From: Bacteroidales bacterium
GTDB taxonomy: Bacteria > Bacteroidota > Bacteroidia > Bacteroidales > P3
Assembly: GCA_017633985.1 (NCBI GenBank)
Contig: JAGBOF010000015.1
Span: forward strand, 1-42,651
DNA: 42,651 nt
Direction of reading: 5' to 3'
The position numbers and the translations under genes are program-made. Positions 1 through 7,931 of this stretch are shown in pieces (position 1 is the stretch's first letter; the number at the start of each line of letters is the position of its first letter). Under the pieces are notes generated by a model. That model saw nothing but the letters and a program-made list of their open reading frames with translations. It had not been told where the DNA came from and did no database searches.

Positions 1-282
1 ATGAACATCGTAGAAGATTGCGGCGAGAGCGGTATAGAAGATGTCAACGGAAACGCTTCAATAAATATCTATCCTAACCCGGCAAAAGACGTTATTACAT
101 TGGATATTGAACATTTGACATTGAATAATGCTGACGCAGTTACTATTTTTAATAGCAACGGACAGGTAGTTTACAGGTTCAATATCACATCTCAAAAATT
201 CAATATAGATGTCAGCGGATTGGAAAGCGGAGTTTATTATATTAAGGCAGGTAAATTCACGCAAAAATTGATTATTGAATAA
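1..282 (+). CDS. C-terminal end of a T9SS-secreted protein (5' truncated by window)
   Basis: The visible 93 residues look like a type IX secretion sorting domain (type A CTD): an IYPNPAKD motif near residue 23, a GQVVYRF strand, the SGLESGVYYIKA turn and a final KFTQKLIIE. This domain directs proteins through the outer membrane of Bacteroidota and is cleaved or attached to the surface. The frame is open to the left edge, so the ATG at base 1 is most likely an internal Met and the functional domains lie outside the window. The cargo function is therefore unknown. A hairpin terminator follows the stop. Confidence 0.85.
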   Translation: MNIVEDCGESGIEDVNGNASINIYPNPAKDVITLDIEHLTLNNADAVTIFNSNGQVVYRFNITSQKFNIDVSGLESGVYYIKAGKFTQKLIIE

Positions 283-302
283 CGTAAGTAATTCATTTAT
301 TA

Positions 303-335
303 AGCGGGAACGCAAAATTTGCGTCCCCGCTTTTC
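303..335 (+). terminator. Intrinsic terminator after the T9SS protein
   Basis: Stem of AGCGGG (303-308) with CCCGCT (326-331), continued inside by ACGC/GCGT after one mismatch, followed by a T-rich run. It separates the secreted protein gene from the toxin-antitoxin promoter. Confidence 0.85.
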
Positions 336-365
336 TTTGTAATTAAATAAATATTTGTATCTTTG
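336..365 (+). promoter_or_regulatory. Bacteroidota promoter of the first toxin-antitoxin pair
   Basis: A TTTG box (336-339) lies 18 nt upstream of TATCTTTG (358-365), matching the known Bacteroidota -33/-7 pattern. Its position means the antitoxin must start downstream of 365, so the ATG at 391 is preferred over the longer open frame from 355. Confidence 0.7.
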
Positions 366-390
366 CACAGTAAATATAAATCATACAACT

Positions 391-603
391 ATGATGACAA
401 GCGATGCATTAATGCAAGGGGTTTATTTGGACGTACCCGTAAAAGACTGGAATTTCTTTAAAGAATTAATTGTCAAGATGGGGTGGAAAGCTCAAACAAA
501 GGAAGAATTATTGGACGGATTTATATCTTCCCGCAATGATGTCTCCCCATTGACAGACGAAGAAATACTAAATGAAGTCAGAGCCGTAAGATACGCAAAA
601 TGA
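391..603 (+). CDS. Putative antitoxin of a PIN toxin-antitoxin pair
   Basis: A 70-residue protein whose stop overlaps the start of a PIN-domain toxin by four bases (ATGA), the usual arrangement of type II antitoxin-toxin operons. The middle reads VPVKDWNFFKELIVKMGW and the end is acidic (DEEILNEVRAVRY), plausibly the toxin-binding tail. No clear DNA-binding motif is recognised. The in-frame ATG at 355 overlaps the promoter, so the start is placed at 391 (394 is also possible). The antitoxin role is inferred from length and context. Confidence 0.65.
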   Translation: MMTSDALMQGVYLDVPVKDWNFFKELIVKMGWKAQTKEELLDGFISSRNDVSPLTDEEILNEVRAVRYAK

Positions 604-1010
604 AAGTCATTTTAGATTGTAATATTTGGATTTCTTTCTTGTTATCAAAACAAAACGGCTTATTAAAACGCATTTTAACGGATATGCGTTTTGATGTCTG
701 TGTTTGCAAAGAATTGATAAATGAAATACAGGATGTTTCCGCACGAAATAAGATAAGAAAATATGTAAGTGATAATGATGTAAACTCATTACTTGAGATT
801 ATTAATGCATTCTGTCAATACGACATTATAACCTCACGGGCCGAAAGCAAAATAAGAGATGAAAAAGATTTGTATTTATTATCATTAGCAGAAAGCATAG
901 ATGCCTTTTATATAGTTTCGGGCGATAAAGATTTGACGGAGTTGCAACAACACGGTAATACAAAGATAATTACTTTAGCGGAATTCAAGAAACAAATGAT
1001 GCTGACATAG
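600..1010 (+). CDS. PIN-domain toxin (putative ribonuclease, COG1569-like)
   Basis: A 136-residue PIN-fold protein. The expected acidic metal-binding residues are visible: D6 in MKVILDCNIW, E38/E42, D87-D90 in RDEKDLYLL, and D109/D111 in VSGDKDL near the C-terminus. PIN toxins cleave RNA using Mg2+/Mn2+. The start overlaps the antitoxin stop, indicating translational coupling. The length fits a full-length toxin, and the next gene (riboflavin synthase) begins 40 bp downstream with no visible terminator between. Specific RNA target is unknown. Confidence 0.8.
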   Translation: MKVILDCNIWISFLLSKQNGLLKRILTDMRFDVCVCKELINEIQDVSARNKIRKYVSDNDVNSLLEIINAFCQYDIITSRAESKIRDEKDLYLLSLAESIDAFYIVSGDKDLTELQQHGNTKIITLAEFKKQMMLT

Positions 1011-1050
1011 AAAATATTAATCTTAATTATAATATAAAAATCTTATAATC

Positions 1051-1659
1051 ATGTTTACAGGAATAATAGAACAGACTGCAAAAGTCGTAAAGATAGATCA
1101 GGAAGGTACGAACTTCCATTTCACTTTGGAATGCGTAATTGCCGACGAGTTGCACATTGACCAAAGTTTTGCACACGACGGTTGCTGCCTTACGGTGGTA
1201 AAACTTGACAAAGAAAAGAAACAATACGTCGTTACGGCAATGAAAGAAACCATGGACAGGACAAATCTGGGACATTGGCAGGTAGGAACGGAAGTTAATG
1301 TCGAAAGAAGCATGCTTCAGGACGGCAGATTTGACGGACATATCGTTCAAGGACACGTTGATAACACTGCGACATGCACTAAAGTCGTTGACGAAAACGG
1401 TTCATGGCGTTATTATTTTACTTTTAACGACAAAGAACATGTACATGCCACGGTAGAAAAAGGCAGTATCTGCGTAAACGGTGTTTCTTTAACCGTTGTG
1501 GACAGCAATGACAACGATTTCTCGGTGTCTATCATCCCTTACACCCAAGAGCACACCAATTTCCACAACTTCAAAACGGGTACTGTAGTGAATATTGAGT
1601 TTGACGTAATAGGTAAATATATAGAGAAAATGTTGCAGCAATATTTGCCTCAAAAATAA
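1051..1659 (+). CDS. ribE: Riboflavin synthase, alpha subunit
   Basis: Converts two 6,7-dimethyl-8-ribityllumazine molecules into riboflavin plus a pyrimidinedione in the cytoplasm. The diagnostic N-terminus MFTGIIEQ is present. The protein has the two tandem lumazine-binding barrels of the family: the first includes DGCCLTVV and ends near residue 90; the second includes GHIVQGHVD and the paralogous KGSICVNGVSLTVV. The length, 202 residues, is normal. No other rib genes and no FMN riboswitch-like leader are seen, so the gene stands apart from the rest of its pathway. It follows the toxin by 40 bp and ends in a repeat-type terminator. Confidence 0.95.
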   Translation: MFTGIIEQTAKVVKIDQEGTNFHFTLECVIADELHIDQSFAHDGCCLTVVKLDKEKKQYVVTAMKETMDRTNLGHWQVGTEVNVERSMLQDGRFDGHIVQGHVDNTATCTKVVDENGSWRYYFTFNDKEHVHATVEKGSICVNGVSLTVVDSNDNDFSVSIIPYTQEHTNFHNFKTGTVVNIEFDVIGKYIEKMLQQYLPQK

Positions 1660-1660
1660 T

Positions 1661-1738
1661 CAGGCTGATTAATAAAATAATCAAGCTGATTATTTTACTG
1701 AAACGGCGTTTTAATTTCTTAAAACGCCGTCTTTTTGT
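1661..1738 (+). repeat. 21-bp-phased repeat array A, also a terminator
   Basis: Cores CAGGCTG (1661), CAAGCTG (1682), ACGGCGT (1703) and ACGCCGT (1724) lie exactly 21 bp apart, each followed by a 14-nt A/T-rich spacer. The last two cores form a perfect 12-bp hairpin (1703-1714 with 1719-1730, loop TTTC) followed by CTTTTTG, an intrinsic terminator for ribE. Member of the dispersed family also seen at 6463, 22464, 25978, 32149 and 38463. Confidence 0.85.
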
Positions 1739-1857
1739 TACGCATTGATTATCCGTCATATAGACATCGGTTTTTGCTCACATATAAACCCGCACAAATA
1801 ATACAACATTGCATTACAATTCCTCCTTTTTGCCCAACGGGACATTTTTGTCACTTA

Positions 1858-1886
1858 TTGAATTATGGGCAATAAGGCTAATTTTG
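1858..1886 (+). promoter_or_regulatory. Likely promoter of the RND pump operon
   Basis: TAATTTTG (1879-1886) matches the Bacteroidota -7 box; the -33 element is weak (TTG at 1858-1860). The longest open frame of the pump begins at 1865, upstream of this box, so the ATG at 1931 is chosen instead. The rest of 1739-1930 shows no other clear feature. Confidence 0.5.
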
Positions 1887-1930
1887 CGAATTTTGCAACC
1901 GAAAATCTTTTTAACTCAATATTACTTACA

Positions 1931-4900
1931 ATGAAGGTAACAAAATTTTTTATGAACCGGACCGTACTGTTCTGGTCTTTGATGATAGGGATTTTAATTG
2001 CGGGAGTGTTGGCTTTTGTTCAGATGCCTAAATTGGAAGACCCCGAGGTAACGATAAAGCAAGCAATGGTAGTCGTCCCTTATCCGGGTGCGACAACTCA
2101 CGAAGCAGAATTGAAGGTTGCAATTCCTATGGAGGATGCCCTAAGGACGCTTCCTAAGGTAACCAAGATTAAATCAGAATGTCAGAATGATATGGTTATG
2201 ATAACCGTTGAGTTTGATATGGCAGTGCCTTTGGATGAAATTGAGCAGTACTTTGATTTATTAAGACGCAAAGTTAATGACGTTAAAACAATATTGCCAC
2301 AAGAATGCTATGATCCTGTAGTGCTTGACGATATGATGGATGTCTATGGAATATTTTATGCATTGACAGGCGAAGGTTATGACTATACAGAATTGGAACA
2401 ATATGCCAAATACATAAGGCGGGAATTACTTACAGTCAAAGGTGTAAAACGTGTAACTATTGCAGGTACCAGAAGCGAGGTTATAGATATTATTATCCCA
2501 AAAGATAAGATTGCTTCCAACGGCATTATTCCTACTCAGATAATGATGTGTTTGAATTCCGCAGGTAAAGTAGTCAATGCAGGCAATTTGCAAATCGGTG
2601 ATACACGGTTAAAACTTATTGTCAGCGATGCAGTAAAGAATGAAGAAGATATAAGAAATCTGAAAATAAATACTACTGACGGTTCGGTAATACGCCTTGG
2701 CGATATAGCAAAAGTTAAACGTACTTACTCCGAACCGCAACGCAACGGATTTTTTGTACATGGTAAACCTGCACTTGCCGTTTGTGTTTCGCTGAATAAT
2801 GATGTTGTAGTTCCCGATGTAGGCAAGGATGTGGATAAGAAACTAAACGAAATAATGAAAAATGTTCCTGTCGGCATGCAGACGGAAAAGATTTTTTTCC
2901 AACCTGACAAGGTTTCCTCAGCTGTTAATTCCTTTATGATAAATTTGCTGGAATCCGTTTTGATTGTAATCCTTATTCTAATATTTACGATGGGTATCCG
3001 CAGCGGAGTAATAATCGGTTTCGGCTTATTGCTTACCATTGCCCTGTCTTTCCCAATTCTGCTGAATTTAGGTACAACGCTTCAAAGGATTTCACTTGGT
3101 GCTTTCATCGTTGCAATGGGTATGCTCGTGGATAATGCAATCGTTATTATGGACGGCATATTGGTTGATAAGAATAAAGGTTTTGCCCCAAAGAAATACC
3201 TCTACCGTATAGGCAAACAAACAGCTATGCCGTTATTGGGGGCAACCGTTATAGCGGCATCCACATTCATCGCAATATATATGTCACCGGGTACGGTAGG
3301 AGAATATGCGGGCGACTTGTTCTTGGTATTGTGTGTAAGTTTGCTCGCATCCTGGGTATTGGCATTGGTACAAGTGCCCGTGTGTGCGAAATCCTGGCTG
3401 CCGCCGCGTGCAGATAAGCGGATAAAGTCGACAGACAATCAGATGAACAGCAAACTGCACAGATTTTTCCGCCGTATCATCGCTTGGATGATAGACAATA
3501 AAACAATCGCTGTGACATGTGCGGTTATTGTTTTGGCAGTTTGCGGAGCGGGATTCACTAAAGTAAAGAATCTTTTCTTCCCTGATTTCGATTATAAACA
3601 GTTTATAGTGGAATATTCTCTGCCGTCGGGGACATCACCTGACAAAGTAAAGCAGGATTTGATAACAATATCACAGCAATTGGAGAAAAACAAAGACATA
3701 GAGCGCATTGCAGCTTCGCAGGGTTCCGCTCCCGCAAGATATTGTTTGGTAAGACCGATGACAAACGGCGGAGACAGTTATGGGGAATTTATTATTGATT
3801 GCAAGGATTATAAAACCGTTTGCAAGGTTATCCCTCAGGTTCGGCAGATGTTAAGAGAGAATTACCCCGATGCTTACATAAGAATACGCAAGTATAACTT
3901 CTCGGTAAGCACTTCCCATCCCGTTGAGGCGGAATTCTCGGGTGCCGACCCTGCGGTGTTGAAAGATTTGTGCGAAAAGGCACAGCAGATTATGAAACAA
4001 AGCCCTTACATTGACAAATACTCAGTTCAAAGTAATTGGAAGCCTATGGACAAAACTCTTGTTGCACAATATATCCAACAAGACGCACTCCGTAGCGGTA
4101 TTCAGCGTAATGATGTCGGCAATGCCTTACTTGCAGCCACTGACGGCACAACTGTAGGAGTTTTGAACGATAATGACAAACAGGTTTTGATAAATCTTAA
4201 ACTTGAAACCGCAAATTACAACGCCAATGACATAAAAAATATTCCTGTTTGGAGTACTCTGAACGTTAATATCAATAAAGAAGACATCTCAAAAGTGATG
4301 ACAGGAGCAAAAAGTGCAAGTCAAATCCAACAAGAAATGTTTTCATCTTCTCCGCTTAGCAATGTAATACAGGATTTACACCTTTCGTGGAACGAACCTG
4401 TCGTTTACAGAGTCAATGGTGTAAGAAGTATTGAAGCGGAGTGTGATTTCAATGCAGACAACAGTGACGCTACAGCAGCAAAAGCACTTGCCAGCGTACA
4501 GAAACAAATAGAGGATATTCCGTTACCTGAAGGCTATAAACTAAGGTGGGTAGGTGAGATAGAATTACAGTCAGATGCTATTATGGGACTTATGAAATAC
4601 GTTCCTCTTATGTTATTTCTTATACTTGGTGTATTACTTCTTTTGTTTAACTCTTGGAAACAAGTTTTTCTTATCTTTATTTGCTTCCCGTTTGTTATAT
4701 GCGGAATAGTTCCTTCTCTGCTTTTAACTGGACAGGCTTTCACTTTTATGGCTATAATAGGAGTTATGGGACTTATGGGTATGATGGTAAAGAACTCAAT
4801 AGTATTAATAGATGAAGTAAATAGGCTTATCAAAGAAGAAAAACTTGATTCTTACTCGGCAATAGTTAATGCTACTGTATCAAGGGTACGTCCTGTTATA

Positions 4901-5074
4901 ATGGCATCTGCAACCACTATTGTAGGTATGCTTCCGCTTCTGACAGATCCTATGTACTGCTCCATGGCTATAGTTATTATGGGAGGCTTAGCAGTAGGCA
5001 CGTTTATAACTCTTATTCTTCTGCCGACATTTTATAGTCTTTTTTATAGGGTGTCTAAAAAGGATTTGGTTTGA
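1931..5074 (+). CDS. RND-family efflux permease (AcrB/HAE-like)
   Basis: Inner-membrane proton-driven drug/solute exporter of the AcrB-like HAE group, 1047 residues from the chosen start. It begins MKVTKFFMNRTVLFWSLMIG, the typical first membrane helix, followed by a periplasmic porter domain, a central helix bundle (about 335-510), a second porter domain and a C-terminal bundle ending near the stop. The proton-relay segment in the fourth helix reads GMLVDNAIV: D401 is kept but the second Asp of AcrB is Asn, as in many HAE relatives. The partner Lys is K954 in MMVKNSIVLIDE. The next gene, 55 bp on, is its TolC partner. No membrane-fusion protein or TetR regulator is adjacent. Substrate unknown. 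Confidence 0.9.
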   Translation: MKVTKFFMNRTVLFWSLMIGILIAGVLAFVQMPKLEDPEVTIKQAMVVVPYPGATTHEAELKVAIPMEDALRTLPKVTKIKSECQNDMVMITVEFDMAVPLDEIEQYFDLLRRKVNDVKTILPQECYDPVVLDDMMDVYGIFYALTGEGYDYTELEQYAKYIRRELLTVKGVKRVTIAGTRSEVIDIIIPKDKIASNGIIPTQIMMCLNSAGKVVNAGNLQIGDTRLKLIVSDAVKNEEDIRNLKINTTDGSVIRLGDIAKVKRTYSEPQRNGFFVHGKPALAVCVSLNNDVVVPDVGKDVDKKLNEIMKNVPVGMQTEKIFFQPDKVSSAVNSFMINLLESVLIVILILIFTMGIRSGVIIGFGLLLTIALSFPILLNLGTTLQRISLGAFIVAMGMLVDNAIVIMDGILVDKNKGFAPKKYLYRIGKQTAMPLLGATVIAASTFIAIYMSPGTVGEYAGDLFLVLCVSLLASWVLALVQVPVCAKSWLPPRADKRIKSTDNQMNSKLHRFFRRIIAWMIDNKTIAVTCAVIVLAVCGAGFTKVKNLFFPDFDYKQFIVEYSLPSGTSPDKVKQDLITISQQLEKNKDIERIAASQGSAPARYCLVRPMTNGGDSYGEFIIDCKDYKTVCKVIPQVRQMLRENYPDAYIRIRKYNFSVSTSHPVEAEFSGADPAVLKDLCEKAQQIMKQSPYIDKYSVQSNWKPMDKTLVAQYIQQDALRSGIQRNDVGNALLAATDGTTVGVLNDNDKQVLINLKLETANYNANDIKNIPVWSTLNVNINKEDISKVMTGAKSASQIQQEMFSSSPLSNVIQDLHLSWNEPVVYRVNGVRSIEAECDFNADNSDATAAKALASVQKQIEDIPLPEGYKLRWVGEIELQSDAIMGLMKYVPLMLFLILGVLLLLFNSWKQVFLIFICFPFVICGIVPSLLLTGQAFTFMAIIGVMGLMGMMVKNSIVLIDEVNRLIKEEKLDSYSAIVNATVSRVRPVIMASATTIVGMLPLLTDPMYCSMAIVIMGGLAVGTFITLILLPTFYSLFYRVSKKDLV

Positions 5075-5129
5075 TGTTTTCAAAGTTCAATGTAATAATG
5101 GAATTGAATTATAAAATAGATTTATAAAG

Positions 5130-6443
5130 ATGAGAAACACAATCATAATATCATTAATGATTTTAATAACTTGTGCAAATAATACATTGGATGCACAAGA
5201 GGAAATAATACTTTCCTTAGATAAGTGCAGGCAGATGGCACTTGAAAACAGTGAGGATATAAAACAGTCTGACAATGCCGTACTTACGGCCAAATTATCT
5301 AAACAAGAGGCTTTTGCTTCTTATCTTCCAAAAATTGAAGGCTCATTTTCGGGTCTTTATATGACACCTGACATTGATGCAATGGGAATGAATTTGATTT
5401 TAAAGGGAGTTTATTTGGCAGGAATTTCATTACAACAACCTATTTATGCAGGAGGAAAAATTTATCAGGCAAATAAAATGGCTCAAATCGGTAAAGAATG
5501 TGCCGAAATCCAAAAAAAACAAATACGTAGTGAGATAATAACACAGGCAGATAACGCTTATTGGACTTATATAGCCGTTTTACAGAAAGTAAAGATGATG
5601 GAAACGTATTTAGATTACATTCAAACACTGTATGATAATGTTTCAGTAAGCGTTGATGCCCAAATGGCGACGCGTAATGACCTACTACGTATACAAACCA
5701 AGCAAAGCGAACTGCAATATAACTTACAAAAAGCACAAACAGGCAAAGAATTGTGCCGAATTGCCCTTTGCAATACAATAGGTGTTGATTTTGCTTCCGA
5801 GATTATACCGATAGATACAATAATAAGCGTAGATATTGAACGCAGTTATGATGTTACAATAGATTCTTTGCCTGAAATTTTGTTGATGCAGAAAAACATT
5901 GAAGTAAAACAACGGCAGCAGAAAATAGCTTTCGCAGATTATCTTCCGACAGTGGGAATAGGTGCAGGCTATTCTTATGCGGGCAACATAAAAACGGAAG
6001 GCACTACCGAATATGAAGGACAGACGGTACCGTTTTCGCAAACTTATAAACAGGGTCAAGGTTACGCTATGTTAAGTGTAAGTATCCCTATCTGGAATTG
6101 GGGTGCTACTTCGGCAAAGTATAAGAAAGCCAAAATAGAAACCGAAAATGCCGAATCGGAATTGGATAAAAACTCCAAACTGTTACAAATACGTGCAATA
6201 CAATCGCAGAAGAATCTTGAAAACTCGTATTCTATGATAACCACGGCTGACTTGGGAGTAAAACAAGCGGAAGAAAACCTGCGTATGATGCAGGATAAAT
6301 TTGACGCTTCGCTGTGTACGCTTACCGATTTGCTGGATGCCCAATCGCAATGGCAACAGGCACAAAGTAACCTCATAGAAGCCCAAACTCAATACATGAT
6401 TTACAAGACTGAACACCTAAAAAATACGGGCAGATTACAGTAA
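5130..6443 (+). CDS. TolC-family outer-membrane efflux protein
   Basis: Outer-membrane channel and periplasmic tunnel that completes an RND efflux complex, 437 residues. A signal peptide (MRNTIIISLMILITCANNTLDA) precedes two related halves of long amphipathic helices, with the typical opening LSLDKCRQMALENSEDIKQSD and the later repeat VKQAEENLRMMQDKFDASLCTLTDLLDAQ. The OEP signature is clear. It lies 55 bp after the permease on the same strand and is probably cotranscribed; both are bounded downstream by repeat array B. In most systems a membrane-fusion protein is encoded first, and it is absent here. Confidence 0.9.
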   Translation: MRNTIIISLMILITCANNTLDAQEEIILSLDKCRQMALENSEDIKQSDNAVLTAKLSKQEAFASYLPKIEGSFSGLYMTPDIDAMGMNLILKGVYLAGISLQQPIYAGGKIYQANKMAQIGKECAEIQKKQIRSEIITQADNAYWTYIAVLQKVKMMETYLDYIQTLYDNVSVSVDAQMATRNDLLRIQTKQSELQYNLQKAQTGKELCRIALCNTIGVDFASEIIPIDTIISVDIERSYDVTIDSLPEILLMQKNIEVKQRQQKIAFADYLPTVGIGAGYSYAGNIKTEGTTEYEGQTVPFSQTYKQGQGYAMLSVSIPIWNWGATSAKYKKAKIETENAESELDKNSKLLQIRAIQSQKNLENSYSMITTADLGVKQAEENLRMMQDKFDASLCTLTDLLDAQSQWQQAQSNLIEAQTQYMIYKTEHLKNTGRLQ

Positions 6444-6462
6444 GAATATCAGCATATTACAA

Positions 6463-6567
6463 AAGGCAAAAATAAAACGCCGTTTCAGTAAATTATTCTG
6501 CGTGATTAATAAATTATTCTGCGATAAAAATTTATTAAAACGGCGTTTTAATATTTTTTTACGCCGT
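6463..6567. repeat. 21-bp-phased repeat array B between convergent genes
   Basis: Read on the minus strand, cores ACGGCGT (6567), ACGCCGT (6546), ATCGCAG (6525), CACGCAG (6504) and ACGGCGT (6483) start exactly 21 bp apart. The inverted ACGGCGT/ACGCCGT pair at 6540-6567 can form a hairpin with a T-run and probably terminates transcription between tolC (+) and the flavoprotein gene (-), whose stop is only 2 bp away. Confidence 0.85.
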
Positions 6568-6568
6568 C

Positions 6569-7198
6569 TTATTTTCCTGTCATGAAATCCGTATAAACTG
6601 TCGGCTCGTATTCGGGTCTTGTGATGCCGTTTTGTTTGCCCGATTCAATAAGTTTTAGCAAATATGACATATTCTGACCAAGCGTTCTCATTGTCTGCAA
6701 ACCCTCTTTGTCCTTTCTTACGTCGTCAGGTGTGTATCCGTGAACGCTGTTCCAGTATTGCGAAGACACAATAGGCATATTGGATATGGTAAAATATTGA
6801 TTCAATTGCTCAAATGTAGCACTTGCTCCTCCCCTGCGGCAACTTACAACTGCACAACCGGGTTTCCCTTGCATCATTGCCTGAAATCCGCCGAAGAATA
6901 AGCGATCCAAAAACGATATTATCTGACCTGTCGGTCCCGAATAATAGACAGGTGAGCCTACAATCAGTCCGTCAAACTCCGCAGCACGTTTTTGCAGCTC
7001 CTGAACTGCATCCTGTTGAAAACAATGTCCGTGTTCTTTGCAATAAAAACATGCTATACAACCTGCAACCGGCTTTTTACCCAAATAAACCCACTCCGTT
7101 TCAATATTATTTGCGTTTAAAACTCCTTCAATCTCCTTTAAAGCCGTATAAGTGCAGCCTTCTTTGTTCGGAGATCCGTTAATAATCAATACTTTCAT
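6569..7198 (-). CDS. NADPH-dependent FMN reductase / flavodoxin-fold protein
   Basis: A 209-residue flavodoxin-fold oxidoreductase. The N-terminus MKVLIINGSPNKEGCTYTAL contains the FMN phosphate-binding loop GSPNKEGCT, and GSPVYYSGPTGQIISFLDR is the second flavin-contacting segment typical of the family. Between them a cysteine cluster, GCIACFYCKEHGHC (about residues 46-59), resembles iron-sulfur flavoprotein relatives, although here it may only hold structural cysteines. The gene is monocistronic, divergent from the lipoprotein at 7342, with its own promoter box. The physiological substrate cannot be told from sequence. Confidence 0.85.
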   Translation of the reverse strand: MKVLIINGSPNKEGCTYTALKEIEGVLNANNIETEWVYLGKKPVAGCIACFYCKEHGHCFQQDAVQELQKRAAEFDGLIVGSPVYYSGPTGQIISFLDRLFFGGFQAMMQGKPGCAVVSCRRGGASATFEQLNQYFTISNMPIVSSQYWNSVHGYTPDDVRKDKEGLQTMRTLGQNMSYLLKLIESGKQNGITRPEYEPTVYTDFMTGK

Positions 7199-7233
7199 TA
7201 TATTGTTCCTTAAAATAGTTATGTTTCAATATG

Positions 7234-7241
7234 CAAAGGTA
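7234..7241 (-). promoter_or_regulatory. -7 box of the FMN reductase gene
   Basis: TACCTTTG on the minus strand, 36 bp upstream of the start codon; no convincing -33 partner. Confidence 0.5.
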
Positions 7242-7329
7242 GTAATATTTAAGTAAATAACTGTCCGTCCGATACCTTATACAATACAGATTCCATAATT
7301 TTGGTAGAAATGTCTTTAAGATTTTGTAT

Positions 7330-7337
7330 TAACTTTG
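7330..7337 (+). promoter_or_regulatory. -7 box of the small lipoprotein gene
   Basis: TAACTTTG ends only 4 nt before the ATG at 7342, so a transcript from this box would have almost no leader. Confidence 0.5.
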
Positions 7338-7341
7338 CATA

Positions 7342-7794
7342 ATGAAACAATATGTTTTTATTTTGTTGAGTTGCATCAATTTTATTGCATGTTCCCAAAA
7401 CAAAACGTTTAATAATGCGGACAATATGACGGATAAAGAGATTATTTTGCAGAACTATAAAGATATGTACTCGTATATGATTGCCAAAGACACGGTTAAT
7501 TTGGGCAAGTTGATGAGCGATAATTTCGTTTTGATACATATGACGGGTATGAAGCAGGATAAACAGACTTATTTGCGTTGTATTGCCGACGGAACGCTTA
7601 ACTATTACAGTGCCGAGCATGAAAATCTTGATGTTTCAATAAACGCCGACAGTGCAGTCCTAACAGGACAAAGCAAAGTAACGGCTGCCGTTTTCGGCGG
7701 CGGAAGACATACTTGGAATTTGCAATTAAGGTTTTGGCTTATCAAACAAGACGGCATTTGGTTGCAATACAAATCCCAAGCATCAACCTATTAA
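7342..7794 (+). CDS. Lipoprotein with NTF2/SnoaL-like (DUF4440-type) domain
   Basis: A 150-residue exported protein. Residues 1-16 form a lipoprotein signal ending in FIAC, so Cys17 or so would be lipidated. The remainder resembles the NTF2-like cone fold of DUF4440 proteins: a first helix (EIILQNYKDMYSYMIAKD), then LGKLMSDNFVLIHMTGMKQDKQTYL, and C-terminal strands ending WNLQLRFWLIKQDGIWLQYKSQASTY. Related proteins bind small molecules or are of unknown function; no catalytic residues can be assigned. The lipobox fixes the start at 7342 in spite of its closeness to the promoter. Confidence 0.7.
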   Translation: MKQYVFILLSCINFIACSQNKTFNNADNMTDKEIILQNYKDMYSYMIAKDTVNLGKLMSDNFVLIHMTGMKQDKQTYLRCIADGTLNYYSAEHENLDVSINADSAVLTGQSKVTAAVFGGGRHTWNLQLRFWLIKQDGIWLQYKSQASTY

Positions 7795-7821
7795 AACAAT
7801 AACTCCCCGCCACTAATTACC

Positions 7822-7917
7822 AAACTGCAATACTTCCCAAGTTTTTTCATTCCAAAGTGCAATACTTTCCGCAAATTTTGTCTGCAAACTGCGATACTTT
7901 TCAAGTTTTTTCTCTTA
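7822..7917. repeat. Left 32-bp tandem array beside the ATPase gene (3 units)
   Basis: Three contiguous 32-bp units start at 7822, 7854 and 7886, alternating between an A type (AAACTGCRATACTT, then CAAGTTTTTT) and a B type (AAAGTGCAATACTTTCC, then CAAATTTTGT). There are no unique spacers, so this is not CRISPR. The same units recur on the other side of the ATPase gene. Confidence 0.9.
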
Positions 7918-7931
7918 ATAAAGGCATAATA

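Noticed and set aside
1011-1050. FMN riboswitch before riboflavin synthase
   Set aside because: The gap to the toxin gene is only 40 bp and lacks the conserved RFN segments.
1865-1930. Longer N-terminus of the RND permease
   Set aside because: It overlaps a promoter box and has no homology; MKVTKFFMN at 1931 matches the family N-terminus.
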